A DNA stretch of 64,000 bases from the NCBI GenBank assembly GCA_030549495.1, contig JAUIRK010000341.1, positions 124,001 through 188,000 on the forward strand, given 5' to 3'. This document shows, one piece after another, positions 35,001-45,353 of this stretch; positions within the stretch are counted from its first letter, which is position 1; the number at the start of each line of letters is the position of its first letter. The stretch comes from Nectonema munidae. Its lineage: Eukaryota > Nematomorpha > Nectonematoida > Nectonematidae. A program made the position numbers and the translations under genes. The notes beneath the pieces were generated by a model, which was not told where the DNA came from, did no database searches, and worked only from the letters and a program-made list of their open reading frames with translations.

Positions 35001-38000
35001 GAACAATTTGCACAGCTGACAAAGCAACTGCTATGTAAAAAGATACTGAAGAATATGTAAGTAAAACGAATTCACTCATAATACTAATTCTTCCATTTAC
35101 CTCACAATTAATTATCAGGCGAAGCGTAAATTTTTTTCTCGACACAAGAAGAATACAATAAAAATATATACGAATTATTTGAAGAAAAAAGTGCATGCAT
35201 TCCTATACTATGGACTATAAAAAAGTGTATACATTTGCTATACTATGGACTATAAAAAAGTGTATACATTTGCTCTAATTTCTGTAGCACATTCTCAGAT
35301 CACCCCGACACACACACAGACTAGCCACATCAATCCCTGTAATACGTCTCATCTATATAAGCATTGTGCACTTCCATCCTATCACATTCCTTTAAATAGA
35401 AACAAGGCCTCGTCTCTCTTCTCGACAAAAATGTTATTTCCCTCCTTCGAAAGAATCTCATATTCATTTTAGCCTTTCTACACTTGATGAAGTAAAGCCA
35501 TCTTCTCGAATTACATCCTTTTATTTCTTTATAAACACTGGTTCTACTTAATCTGTGTCTAATCATTTTAACAATCTAGCAACATCTTATGTTATCTTGT
35601 TCATCACTTTCAGAAAATATATTTTCCAAAGTTTTTGATTTCGATTTAGGAGATCTTAAAAATAAAATCTTAGAATAGTGCCAGGTCAAAACGCCAGAAA
35701 CCAAAACTCACTAAAAATAAAATTGTCTAGCTAGAGAATATATTTGCATAACTTAAAATAAATGTAGTTTTGTACATTATTTCGAATAAAAAAATTTTTT
35801 GAAAATTAAATGTAAAGAAGTAAAATAAAAAAATTTACTTTAAGATTAAATCTCAGATGGAGGAAATCGAAGAAAAAGTTATATTTTACTTATCCTTACC
35901 ATGGGTTACTGGTCAAAATGTCCGAAACCCAAATATATTATGGATGTTCAATTTTGTAAAAATTTAATATTTGTATGATTTAGTTCAACGTTTTGGTTGT
36001 CGCTATCCCTTAGAATAACTTTATTCATTTAAATGAAAGATTTGAATTCGTTGTATGTAAAAATTTATCATGGATGCAAAATACTAAAATAAGACAAAGC
36101 AGTTGTGAAATTGAAATGAATGTTCACATCTTTTAAAGCATTTGCTTCACACCAGATATGAGCAAATCACGCAATTAATAGTGATAGCAGAGAGTATTTT
36201 TAATACATTTTAATGTGTAAAATTACCCAACTACAACATTAAATTGCAATCATAAAATTTTGTAACTAAATTACAACTTATTTTTATTGTTTCTTTAAAT
36301 AAAATTAAAATAAAATTCTAAAATGCTTAGAACACTGCACCACTATGGGTTACAATTTACACAAGCTGGGTTCGGTCCATGGACGAATATTAGTTTGAAA
36401 ATAACAGAAACGCGCAGAGGGGAAAAAAGAATAAGCTTTTAATAAGATGAACTCTGCATAGTCCATTCCAGAAAGCAACGATTTTTTTTAACTAATTTAC
36501 ATAGAGAAAAAATTGTTTTTAGAATTCACGACTTTTTTCTTTTGTTTTTTTTGCAACTTCATTTTGATTTCAGGCTCTAACATAGTAGTTCTCAGTATGA
36601 AAAAAATAATTAAAATTGATATTTAATGAACCTATTAAAGACATTTGTAGCTTATAAAATCACTTTTTCAAAAGCCGCATTTAAAAACAACGTCACAGGT
36701 TCGTCATCTCTGGTCTATTCTGTTTATTCACTTTTTTCAGCAAAATATTCACACCAAATTTATTTATTTTATTTCTGATTTTCTTTACTAGGAGGTCAAA
36801 CCTGTATAAGACACTTTTATTTTTAATTCAATATCACTGTAATGTAGTGCAATAGTTAGGTTTGCATCATTTGTTTGTATCCAATGGAAAAATCCAAATC
36901 ATTCTTATATTCATTATTATTATTAAGCAAAAATTATTCTTACCTGGATTGCTTTCCTGTAGGTAGGAAAAAAACATTTGTTCCGCAATATCAAAAATGT
37001 AGTAGCTTATCGCGAGGTTCATCGTTATTTTGTAACTCTTGTTAGATCGGCTCTATATTTTTGAATTGTTTTGATTGCAATGGCGATTCACTCTCATATT
37101 TAGCGTACAACAAAGCAAACATTTTGTGGAATTGTCTTGGCTCCTGGGAACTGAGCAATGGCAACATCTACTTTGCTGTGGCCAACTTGGGCGAGTCTGA
37201 ACAGCACCTGAAGTATCGCTGCTTTCTACGGCGTCGCGATCAGCCTCTTTGGATCACTAAATCGCGCTCGGCCACTTGCTTAGAGTTGAAGAATGCGAGA
37301 GAAGGCCCGGAAATGATTAAGCTCAAACCTGGTATTCTTTTATATACCTATTCTATATATATATATTCAACTTTGTTCCTCAGTTTATGTGTAAAATTTT
37401 GGAAGCCTATGCAGTCAAGATTAGTGTAGAATTAGTATTTAGCACAATCGTACATACATATGTTTACATATACATTTTTTGACATTTTTGAGGCAAACTT
37501 TCGTATTTATTTGCATTAGCACACGCCTGACACGAACACTTTAGCTGATCCACATATTTTATTTAGTAGGGTACTCGGAAATAAAGGCGACGTGTGAATT
37601 TCCACAGTCTTTCTATGGAGAATGGATTAATTCGGCGAATTACGATTCGAGAGTAGTCATAAACGCCACTCACATTTTAGAAGAGAGCTATCAAAATCAA
37701 CGAAAAATTCGAATCACATACTACATCTGCAAAGAAATGCGAGGCGACTTGATTCTCACCGCTAGAACAAGTTTTGCTGGATGGTAAGCGACAAATTGTA
37801 TTTTCAACTTTTTCCCATTTCAAATCAATCAGATGTCAACCTTGTCTGGTACACGCAAGCAGTATAAATGACTTTTTTCGGAAGTGAGTGAAGTAGCATC
37901 TTAGTGTCGTCAACTCTTTAGAATGACTTCATCAGTGATTGAATCTCTGACCTTCACATAGGATGGCTACGTTTTTTATACCCCAGTTCTTCTGTTGAAT

Positions 38001-41000
38001 ACAACAAGGCTTTGTAATCACCTGTTAGGACAGGGGAAAAGCGCTACGCCAGTTTAATTGTCCTTTAAATTGGACTGCAAATTTTTATCTAGTTTTTAAA
38101 TTAACGTGTATACTGGTTGAAAGGAGGAATAATTTGTGCTTCTTTTGAGCTATTCTTACTTTTTTCCGTAGATGTATTTCCAATGACTTCAAATAATTAT
38201 TAGTAATAAAGATATTCGGGTGCAGACTCGTAAGAGAGTGAGATAAAGACGGCTGTAGACTCTCCCTACTTTTTCAAAAGAATAATAATTCTGATAGATT
38301 TTAGAAAATATTTATATAAAATCAAAAAGCTTAGCATTTCTCACTCTCTTACACAGAATACCGATGAAAGAAATGATAAAAGCTTTGTAAAAATACGATA
38401 TAGAAATCTGCATCCTCACATTAATATAGGATATTAATATTTAAAAAATGGATCTTTTTCAAATTTTTAGCAATATTTTTGGCTCCCCCAGCCCATGCTC
38501 TGAAGCCCTGGTCTAGAGAAGATGGATGATTTACTCGCACATCTGGCTAGAGCTATGAAGAGGTTCAATGCTTCGATCCCGAACCATGGTCCGCATGAAA
38601 ATAAGACATATTTCAACCTTGAAGCGCTATTGGCACATGTCCCTAGATTATGATCATCCATAGGTTCTTGCACGTACTCGGCACAAATAATTAGTGGATT
38701 TATAAAAGCTCTTTCATCTACTTCTAGAAATGGCAAAGATAATGCCCCAGTTTCCTTGTTTTTATATTAGAAAACTGATATATGTTTTCTATATTAACTT
38801 CATTTGCTATAGTTAATAAACTAAGGCGTGTTGGCAACTCAGTCTTATTGGGATGCAGTGGCTGAACAAGAAGGTTCCGCAGGTATGTCTATCTGCAACA
38901 TCCAACCTCCTTATTTGAAATTTTTTAGCCGAGCTTCTTCTTTTGCGCGCCAGGAAAGAAGCGCAAAGCAAAAAGAGAACCGAAGCACAGCTTCCAAAGC
39001 GTGCTCGCTGACATACTAATTCAAATAATTTGGGCGTTAATGAGTCCTACATTAGCACTTATGTTCAGAATTGGTCGATATTGAAGGACCTATATCATGT
39101 TACCTAAGCTTCCCTCCGAACCAAATGAGAGATATTTAGAGATAAACGTTTTTGAGCTTCTAATATAGCATTTTTACTTTAAGTTTGCCCCTTTTAAATT
39201 CAATTTCGTCCATTTTAAATTTAGGTTGTTTAATTATTATTATCAAACAAAATAAATTTATTATTAAGTAAAAAATAAATAACAATAAAATTTTCATATT
39301 AAAACTTTGAAAATGTGTTTTTTTTAATTAAAAATAAGTTTTTCACATTTGATTTTATGAATAAATGCAAATTTTTTAATTTTAATAACATTTTGAAAAT
39401 TTTTTGAAAAAATGACACGGTCAGGACCTATACTTTAGACCAAAAACAGTCCACGTTTCAAAAATGGCACAGGTTTGAGGAAGACCTTTTTTCTTCAACA
39501 GGGAGGTAATTGGAGCACCAAAGTATTACTAAAAATAAATTAAACAAATAAAAAAATGTATAAAAAATTTATTAAAAAAATATAACATTAATTTAAGAAA
39601 CATCTGCTTTGATTGTAAGGTTGCCGATGAGAAGCGATTTTAGTGTTTGAAAGCGTGTAGCGGTAGTAGTTACTGGAGTCCAAAAGAGAAATTAAGTTGA
39701 TACTTTCAGCAATCATGGAGAGAAGTATGTGCTTGTAATTTTGTGCCTTTATAAATCATGGCATTGTGCATCATTACCGATGTTCCAGATTCCATTAAAG
39801 GATGTTCATTCAATTTTTCGTTCAAATCTTTTATAAAATTTAAAAATTTATCACCGTTCCACTTAAAATAATTTGTACACGCTACACAGTTCAACGCAAG
39901 AATGAGCGTAATGTTTTTCCCACTATTTGTAGAACTATTAATTTTGCTCTTTTCATTTTTTGGATCGAGCTTAAGAAGTTGTAGTGAAGCTTTTTTAGAT
40001 ATCAAAATCTACAAATTTACGTGCTCCCTGGCTACGTTTATAGGGCTGAGTTATGATCAGACTATTAAGTTTAAATATTTACTTCCATTTTTGCGATTTT
40101 TTTCAATATTTCAACTGTCAATTATTCTTGATCAATGTATTCATTTTTTATATGAAAATTAGTTGTCAAAGTGAAATTACTCTTATGATACTAGAAGGCG
40201 GTAATACTACGGTTTTAAGGTAGGAAAGGAGAATAAAGAAGTAAGATGTAGTTGTTTGCCTCATCATTATCATCGATAGCATTTTGTCGATTGCAAAACA
40301 CAATCGCCTTGCCTCCTCAATTTCAGCCAATTAGATTATGTTTAGAAATAAATTTTTTTATTCCTATTATAGCCAATTAGATTATGTTTGTTGGGAGTTT
40401 TTGGGACTCGCTTCGACATCACATCGCGCTTCATCGACTCTCAGTTATAAGAATGTCATTCGATACCGCAGAGGAGGTGCTGGTCTTGTTGGCGCTTTTT
40501 CAGCCATTTGTGGTTGGGCCATGTTTCCAAATGAGGAGCAATGGAAGTATCAAACTCTGCTCTCTGCCAAGCCAAATGCAATAACGTGTCCTATTCGCGG
40601 GCGCTACCAATTCAGCCAAGCTACTTCCTCGCTTCCCTTATTGGATCGTATAATCGGAGGCATAACTGAAAATCCTCAAATCCATGTAATCTTTTTAAAT
40701 TATTGCCAACAAAGATTGCCTCTTTCCTGCAACTCACAAAGTTATATTTTGACCAGCATTAATGCTTTACATATTTATTGTGGATACATAACCTTAAAAT
40801 GCTAGAAGTAAGGAGCCATTTAAATCATTGTTTAACATCTCTCCTACATTCTAGCATATATTTTTTTCGTTGTAAATAATAGTTGTTCGAACTATTTTTT
40901 CAACCTTTTCCGTCTGATTAAAAATGAAGGTGAATGATTTACTACTTAAAAAGGTAATTTGGTTTCTTTATTTCGTTCGGACAACCCTTTGTTTGTAAAC

Positions 41001-44000
41001 ATGGTCTTTTTGACCCGAACAATTTTTTAATAGCATTTTTTCTATTATTTACTGATTATAAAACCTTTAAACTCGTTTAATGCCTTAATCAATCTTTTTA
41101 TTTAAATATAATTGCTTTTTTTCTATGAAATTTTTTTTATTACACTTGGTAAAGAAAAATACATTTTAATTACATTATTGACAATGATGGGTCTAATGGA
41201 CCCTTGCAAAAAATTAAAATAGAAATAAATAAAAATTAATGTTAAATTATTTTTTGTTTGACTTAAGAATCCTACTACTTTATCTAAAATAATGTCTGAA
41301 AAAATAAAGAATATTTTTGAAATGTTTCATAATTATGATGAAGAATTTTGTATTGAAGAGATGAGTGATCGTTCAACTTCTATTGATGAATCGTTAAATA
41401 TTTTCGAAGAAGAACTTGAATATGATTGTGATACGGAAAGTATTGATTTAAAAATGAGATCGAATGAAGATGGTTTATACGATAACAAAGATAACTTAAA
41501 ATGGGAACCAATGCCTTTTTTAACTACAAAAAATAAAAAGTGTAATATTGTAAAAGAAATTTGCAAAGTAAAGAATGTTCCAAAAAATGTATACGATTCG
41601 GATCGTTTTTTTAAATTTTATTTTGATGAAGAAATTATAAAACTTCTTGTGAATGCACAAACAAAAAAATAAAGAATTTTAACAAGGAAAGCAAATTAAT
41701 TAAAGAATACAATCAAACAAATAAAGGAGATTTATACGCTTTTATTGGCTGAATTATAACATCAGGCCACTTCAAGTCTAATATGGTAAATTGTAATATT
41801 CTTTGGAGCAACGAATATGGACCACATATTTTCAAACAGCTTTTTCTATGAATCGTTTTTATCAATTGAACAGGTTTATACGTTTTGATAGTCCGGTTGG
41901 AAAAAGTTCAAAGAATTATCCGGCTTACTGTGCGGAAATTTTTTATCTGACGAACTAAAAGCAAGGCTGTATAAAGTTTGCGTTAGAAGTACGATTTGTT
42001 ACGGTTCTGAATGCTGGGTGATGAAGAAGGCTGACACGAGAAGGCTACAAACAACTGAGATGAGAATGATTAGGATGAAGACGCTGAAAGATAGGATTGC
42101 CAAAGATGTGTTGAGAAAGAAAATTGGAATTGAGGATATAGAAGTGCATTTAGAAGAGAATAGATTACGTTGGTTTGGTCGTGTCGAAAGGATGTCCGAA
42201 GGGAACGTTGTAAAGAAGATAAAAGATGAATTGATTGGTGGAAAGATGAAGACCAAAGAAAGCATGGAATGAAGTGATTCACCACGATATGGATAAAAGA
42301 ACGCTTGTGCGAAGTGATGCTAAAGAAAGAATGAAATGGCGTAGTTGTTGCAGGAAACTGGTTGACCCTGACTCTTTGGGAACAATAACCAGGCCTAGAA
42401 GGCAAAATGGATGATGATGATGATAGTCCGGAAACTAGAAGTTTAAGAAAACAAAAAGATAATTTTGCACCTATTCCTTCTGTTTTTGAGATACTCAATA
42501 GGAACTTACAAAAGCACTACACCAAGCGAATTTATGACTATCGATGAACAGTTGTTGCCTTTTAGAGGTCGTTGTAGTTTCAGGCAATACTTACCTTCAA
42601 AGCCTGGTAAGTATGGCTTAAAAATTTTTTGGATAAGTGATTCTAAAACATTTTATCCATTGAGAGGTATACCCTACATATGTAAAATTGGCAACAGAGT
42701 GCAGAAAAATTTATCTCACTCTGTTGTTATGGATTTAGCACAACCTTTTTTCTTTTCAGGTAGAAACATTAATTTTGATAATTTTTTCACTAGCATTGAC
42801 TTGGCACAATGATTATTAAAAAATGGTCTCACAGGCGTAGGAACAGTGCGTAAAACAAAACTTTTATTACAAGACTTTTTTCAAAAAGGATCGTGCTGTA
42901 AATAGTTCTCTGTTTGGTTACCACAAAGATGCAACTATTGTTTCTTATGTTCCAAAAAGAAACACAAGTTGCACTTCTTTCAACTTTGCATACTCAGGGA
43001 AACATTAGTGAAGTAGGAAAAAACAAACCAGAAATTATACTACTTTATAATCAAACAAAATCAGGAGTCGATACAATGGATCAGCTCTTGCATAATTATT
43101 CATGCAAAAGAAAATCAAAAAGAGCATCTTTGGCATCTTATGTCATATGGAGCATAAAATATCCTGAAAATAGTAAAAAATTAAAAGAAGAGATTTTCTT
43201 CAATGTATGGCAGAAAAACGTACACATCCTTGGCTTCAATGGAGATCACAAATACCCAAATCAGTAAAAAGCTAACTCTTATTTTTCAGACAAAAAAACG
43301 ATGTCACATCTGCGTCCCGCTTCAAAAGATAGAAAAATTAAGCAAGTTTTTTCTGAATGCCTAAAAAACGTGTGCTGTCAACACTCAAAGAAAAAGATAA
43401 TTTGTGAATATTGTTAAGTAATGAGTTATAAAGTATTCCTTAAATAAACTGAATTAATTTGTTTAAAAAATACTATGAATAACATTATATGCTGTTATTA
43501 ACAAAAAAATTTATCCAAACATTCATAGATGTTAAAAAAATATAGTTAGGGTCCGTTAGACCCATGTTTATCATTAACGTAATTGAAATATGTTTGCAAG
43601 TTGAGGGTTATAAAATATTCATAGGCTTCTTCAAACGGGTTTCCTTATTATCTAAATTTTAGTCGGGAGAATTTTGCAAAATTAGGAATTGTACAAAAAA
43701 TTTATATAATATCTTTATGGATAATTTTTTCACTGTTTTTTCCTTGTTTCAAAAGTTTGGAGAAAAATTTTAACTGCATTTGAAGATGTAGATTTAAGAG
43801 TTTAACGTTATAGATAAAAGAAGAATATGAGTCTTTCGATTGTCCAGTTTTCACTTGAAATGGGTGAGATGATCAGGAATAAGAAATTAACCAAACGTGT
43901 ATGATTATTAGATATAACAAGTATAACAAAAAATCGCAATTAAAATTCACTATATAGGAAAAAGGCGTATGATTTCATATATTGAAAATTTTTCTGAATA

Positions 44001-45353
44001 TCGTCGTTGTATACTCTTGGCTATTAAGTTATATATAACTAATCTAAAATATAACTCTAATCAATAGTCAAGCTTTAACAAATATTATTATTAATCTATC
44101 ATCAAAGACGATTGTAAAATCAGTTTGAATGAATATTCTTACTTAGGAGCTAAAACGGGGACACATGAGAGATGTAACATGCGTAACAAGAATTTTGCTT
44201 GACTTGTTAAACATGTAGTGTACGCCTTCATCTACATTGCTTCGAGAAACATCGTTCTAGGTGAAATAATCTATTTCAATTTATAATAAATTTTGAATCA
44301 ATCCTTTTTTAGAAATTTCACAGCCATTGTCCTAGTGTAGTTTTTTTTATCTTTTTTTCGTCTTCTCATTTTTATCCCTTGTTGACTTGGAAACAGTGCC
44401 CGCGCTACCTATATAATTTTGGGGCACGTGCCCCTCCCCCTGTATTAATCTTTGCCCCTCCTAAAATTTTTGGTTTTACCCCATGCACTTTTTAAAGGAA
44501 AAATAAATAAGCAAAAATTGTACACAATAATCTTACATAAATGCTGGTGTATGTGTATGTATAATATGAGATTTCTATAGGTTTTTATACAGAAGTACTT
44601 CATGCTTTTCAGCAAAGTAATATAGGAAATAAATTTTTTGCAAATGTGTTTCTTTGCCCCATTTCAGCCCCCCTTGAAATTTAGCTTTAGCGCGGGCACT
44701 GCTTGGAAATGTAACACCGCTACACATTATTGATGCTCCGTGCATGATTACGCTCACTGTCTCTTTATTCTCTTGCAGGTGTATTGCAAGGAGGTGGAAT
44801 CGATTTTAAGCGTATGCTCGTCTGATGATAAGCACATGCTAATAGATGTTGCAAGTTGTGTAACACTGGACTACATTGGCAAGCCGATGGGAGAGTTTGA
44901 TAGAATCGACTACATTCTTTCCTGCTTCCACTACTGGCGAGAAGATGGCTTTTCTTATTTGATCACATATGATCAAAATGACCCTTCTAGCAAATACCGA
45001 TGCTGGGTAGGGTATCTTTCTTTTTTTTTTTTAGATGTTTCGCGGTTCCAATTTAGAGAACTATATTTTAAATGCGCCCAATGGCGCCTCTTACACTTCA
45101 AATTTTTTTTTCTTCAGGTTTATCAACGCGTCGGCATAGGAAGAATTTACATGTCCAGGTCAGTGCATTCGTTTTGTGCGTTAAATCAGAATTCGACGAG
45201 TTACACCGCTGACCAAGGAGCGGATTTGCATTTGGTCTTGGATGAGAAGGAAAGAGAATGTAAGTCCCTTTTTTTGGTGACAGGCGCAGACAGCCCTTTC
45301 ATCATTCCTTTTCCAAACAGAAAGATAATGATTGCCAGACCCTCCTTCACATA
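28958..45353 (+). CDS. Cysteine-rich secreted-type protein (DUF7042-7045-like), 5' incomplete
   Basis: Eight exons are supported by GT/AG borders and matching phases: 28958-29019, 29073-29162, 33197-33439, 37104-37331, 37567-37783, 40373-40685, 44779-45006 and 45118-45259 or beyond. The predicted protein is cysteine-rich and internally repeated. The segment LWNCLGSWE...KYRCFLRRR...KSRSATC (exon P4) is echoed by ILSCFHYWR...KYRCWVYQR...SRSVHSFC (P7-P8), and a C-x-I-x-G-x-Y-x-F motif occurs in both P3 and P6. This repeated layout and the CEFPQSFYGEW block in P5 recall arthropod extracellular proteins annotated with DUF7044, DUF7042, DUF7043 and DUF7045; I assign that from memory, with moderate confidence. 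Function is unknown. The signal peptide and first exon(s) were not found. After P8 the frame runs on to a stop at 45353; alternatively the donor at 45260 leads to an unidentified last exon. Confidence 0.65.
29073..29162 (+). CDS. Cysteine-rich gene, exon P2
   Basis: 90 nt, phase 1 in and out; separated from P1 by a 53-nt intron. Encodes FCMAVDTNKKNFMGIASRLD followed by EHGGYTTMF. Acceptor CATAAACAG, donor TTTG|GTATAC. Less A+T-rich than its surroundings, as expected for a real exon. Confidence 0.7.
29940..30085. mobile_element. piggyBac-type MITE with TTAA duplication
   Basis: A 146-bp element flanked by TTAA at 29936-29939 and 30086-30089. The left end reads CCCTTTCGTTTTCGTGAC; the right end, read inward, CCCTTTCGTGACAAG. 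Target and ends are piggyBac-like. No coding capacity. Lies in the P2-P3 intron. Confidence 0.82.
30090..31000. other. P2-P3 intron, A+T-rich
   Basis: No gene seen. The left terminus of the neighbouring Tigger copy should lie near the end of this stretch but could not be recognised. Confidence 0.35.
31039..33148 (-). mobile_element. Tigger/jerky-type transposon with recognisable 5' terminus
   Basis: The 5' end is at 33148: read inward it starts CAGTAAACCCTCATCGATTC with the flanking TA at 33149-33150, a typical Tigger terminus. Coding blocks follow on the minus strand: DTALSMW-like MMETALSMWIADARKKGVPL, QANKGWFDRFQKRFHLGS, the first catalytic aspartate in VFNMDETGLVWKKG, the second in KVLLLMDNVNCHYSN, and the third in TTSLIQPLVDQGVIRALKAM. 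A C-terminal acidic part ends at a stop at 31039. At least three frame changes lie between blocks, so it is inactive although all three catalytic aspartates are still readable. The 3' terminus was not recognised. Sits in the P2-P3 intron, antisense to the gene. Confidence 0.88.
33197..33439 (+). CDS. Cysteine-rich gene, exon P3
   Basis: 243 nt, phase 1 in and out. Acceptor TACGCTTTTAG, donor C|GTAATT (or three bases earlier). Encodes CRSSIEGVYLFDYRYDNDLG, WCAASTNRIEACQKPGTLF and FAQNYSRC, with five or more cysteines in a spacing that recalls DUF7043. The acceptor is only about 47 bp from the end of the Tigger element, so the element's insertion sits next to the branch-point region. Confidence 0.72.
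33440..37103. other. P3-P4 intron
   Basis: About 3.7 kb, A+T-rich. A block at 34780-34890 (NWSKLENSIRNIPLSYNNEK) resembles the segment between endonuclease and reverse transcriptase of Jockey/CR1-type LINEs and may be a fragment of one. A duplicated 30-bp segment (actatggactataaaaaagt) occurs at about 35206-35260. No exon found. Confidence 0.35.
37104..37331 (+). CDS. Cysteine-rich gene, exon P4
   Basis: 228 nt, phase 1 in and out. The acceptor CTCTCATATTTAG and donor CCTG|GTATTC are good. Encodes ILWNCLGSWELSNGNIYFAV, HLKYRCFLRRRD and ITKSRSATCLELK. The frame is also open upstream to 37061, but only the internal acceptor fits the phase of P3. Similar to the P7-P8 part of the same protein. 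Confidence 0.78.
37567..37783 (+). CDS. Cysteine-rich gene, exon P5
   Basis: 217 nt, phase 1 in, phase 2 out; intron P4-P5 is 235 nt. Encodes YSEIKATCEFPQSFYGEWIN, then INATHILEESYQN and ITYYICKEMRGDLI. The C-x-FP-x(4)-G-x-W pattern is that of DUF7044-type domains (from memory). Acceptor TTTTATTTAG, donor GGATG|GTAAGC. Confidence 0.78.
37784..40320. other. P5-P6 intron
   Basis: 2.5 kb without a recognised gene or repeat end. Frames at 38467-38736 (minus) and 39706-40005 (minus) lack motifs and splice logic. Confidence 0.35.
40321..40390. repeat. Duplicated splice-acceptor segment of exon P6
   Basis: The 19-bp word agccaattagattatgttt occurs at 40325-40343 and again at 40371-40389, each directly preceded by an acceptor-like pyrimidine/AG context (TTTCAG and TTATAG). 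Only the downstream copy keeps the exon open; the upstream copy runs into a stop immediately. Confidence 0.75.
40373..40685 (+). CDS. Cysteine-rich gene, exon P6
   Basis: 313 nt, phase 2 in, phase 0 out. Acceptor CTATTATAG, donor ATCCAT|GTAATC. Encodes QLDYVCWEFLGLASTSHRAS, GWAMFPNEEQWKYQTLLSAK and ITCPIRGRYQFSQA. CPIRGRYQF parallels the C-x-I-x-G-x-Y-x-F motif of exon P3. The first third reads less like the family than the rest. Confidence 0.68.
40985..43607 (+). mobile_element. piggyBac element, near full length, inactive
   Basis: The ends are CCCTTTGTTTGTAAACATGG and, read inward on the right, CCCTCAACTTGCAAACATA. The flanking TTAA copies have decayed (ACAA left, TTAT right). The transposase starts at 41292 with an acidic N-terminus (MSEKIKNIFEMF), continues through SMNRFYQLNRFIRFDSP, then FMTIDEQLLPFRGRCSFRQY (first catalytic aspartate), FDNFFTSIDLAQ (second) and TKSGVDTMDQLLHNYSCKR (third). 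It ends in a cysteine-rich tail (RCHICVPLQ, VNIV). Several frame changes break it. An RTE LINE fragment is inserted at 41897-42420. Without that insert the element is about 2.1 kb, normal for piggyBac. Lies in the P6-P7 intron. Confidence 0.92.
41897..42420 (+). mobile_element. RTE-type LINE 3' fragment nested in piggyBac
   Basis: 524 bp flanked by an 11-bp target duplication, tgatagtccgg, at 41886-41896 and 42421-42431; removing the insert and one copy joins the piggyBac frame as FIRFDSPETRSL. The insert encodes the C-terminus of an RTE reverse transcriptase (LYKVCVRSTICYGSECWVMK, RRLQTTEMRMIRMK, LRWFGRVERMSEG). It ends in a run of ATG/GATGATGATGA repeats, the usual RTE tail. It is severely 5'-truncated, as normal for LINE insertions. 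Confidence 0.92.
43608..44393. other. P6-P7 intron, between two elements
   Basis: A+T-rich intron DNA; no gene or repeat recognised apart from the direct flank of the hAT MITE. Confidence 0.4.
44394..44701. mobile_element. hAT-type MITE with 8-bp target duplication
   Basis: 308 bp. The left end reads CAGTGCCCGCGCTACC; the right end, read inward, CAGTGCCCGCGCTAAAG. The flanking 8-bp duplication cttggaaa is perfect (44386-44393 and 44702-44709). The subterminal sequence is rich in GGGGC/GCCCC words. No coding sequence. It ends 77 bp before exon P7, near the acceptor. Confidence 0.93.
44779..45006 (+). CDS. Cysteine-rich gene, exon P7
   Basis: 228 nt, phase 0 in and out. The acceptor TTATTCTCTTGCAG is strong; the donor is TGCTGG|GTAGGG. 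Encodes VYCKEVESILSVCSSDDKHM, VASCVTLDYIGKPMGEFDRI and CFHYWREDGFSYLITYDQND. The C-x(3)-W...Y...KYRC pattern repeats that of exon P4. Confidence 0.8.
45118..45353 (+). CDS. Cysteine-rich gene, exon P8 and possible C-terminus
   Basis: Acceptor TTTTTTTCTTCAG, phase 0. Encodes VYQRVGIGRIYMSRSVHSFC, NQNSTSYTADQGADLHLVLD and EKERE. A consensus-like donor (AGAAT|GTAAGT) stands at 45260, but no downstream exon with the required phase was identified; the nearest acceptors give a stop at once or an implausibly short intron. Reading on without splicing gives a stop at 45351-45353. Which 3' end is used cannot be decided from sequence alone. Confidence 0.6.

Noticed and set aside
34794-35060. Plus-strand frame as an exon of the cysteine-rich gene
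   Set aside because: Splice borders are plausible but the phase would break the fitting P3-P4 junction, and the content looks more like a LINE inter-domain segment.
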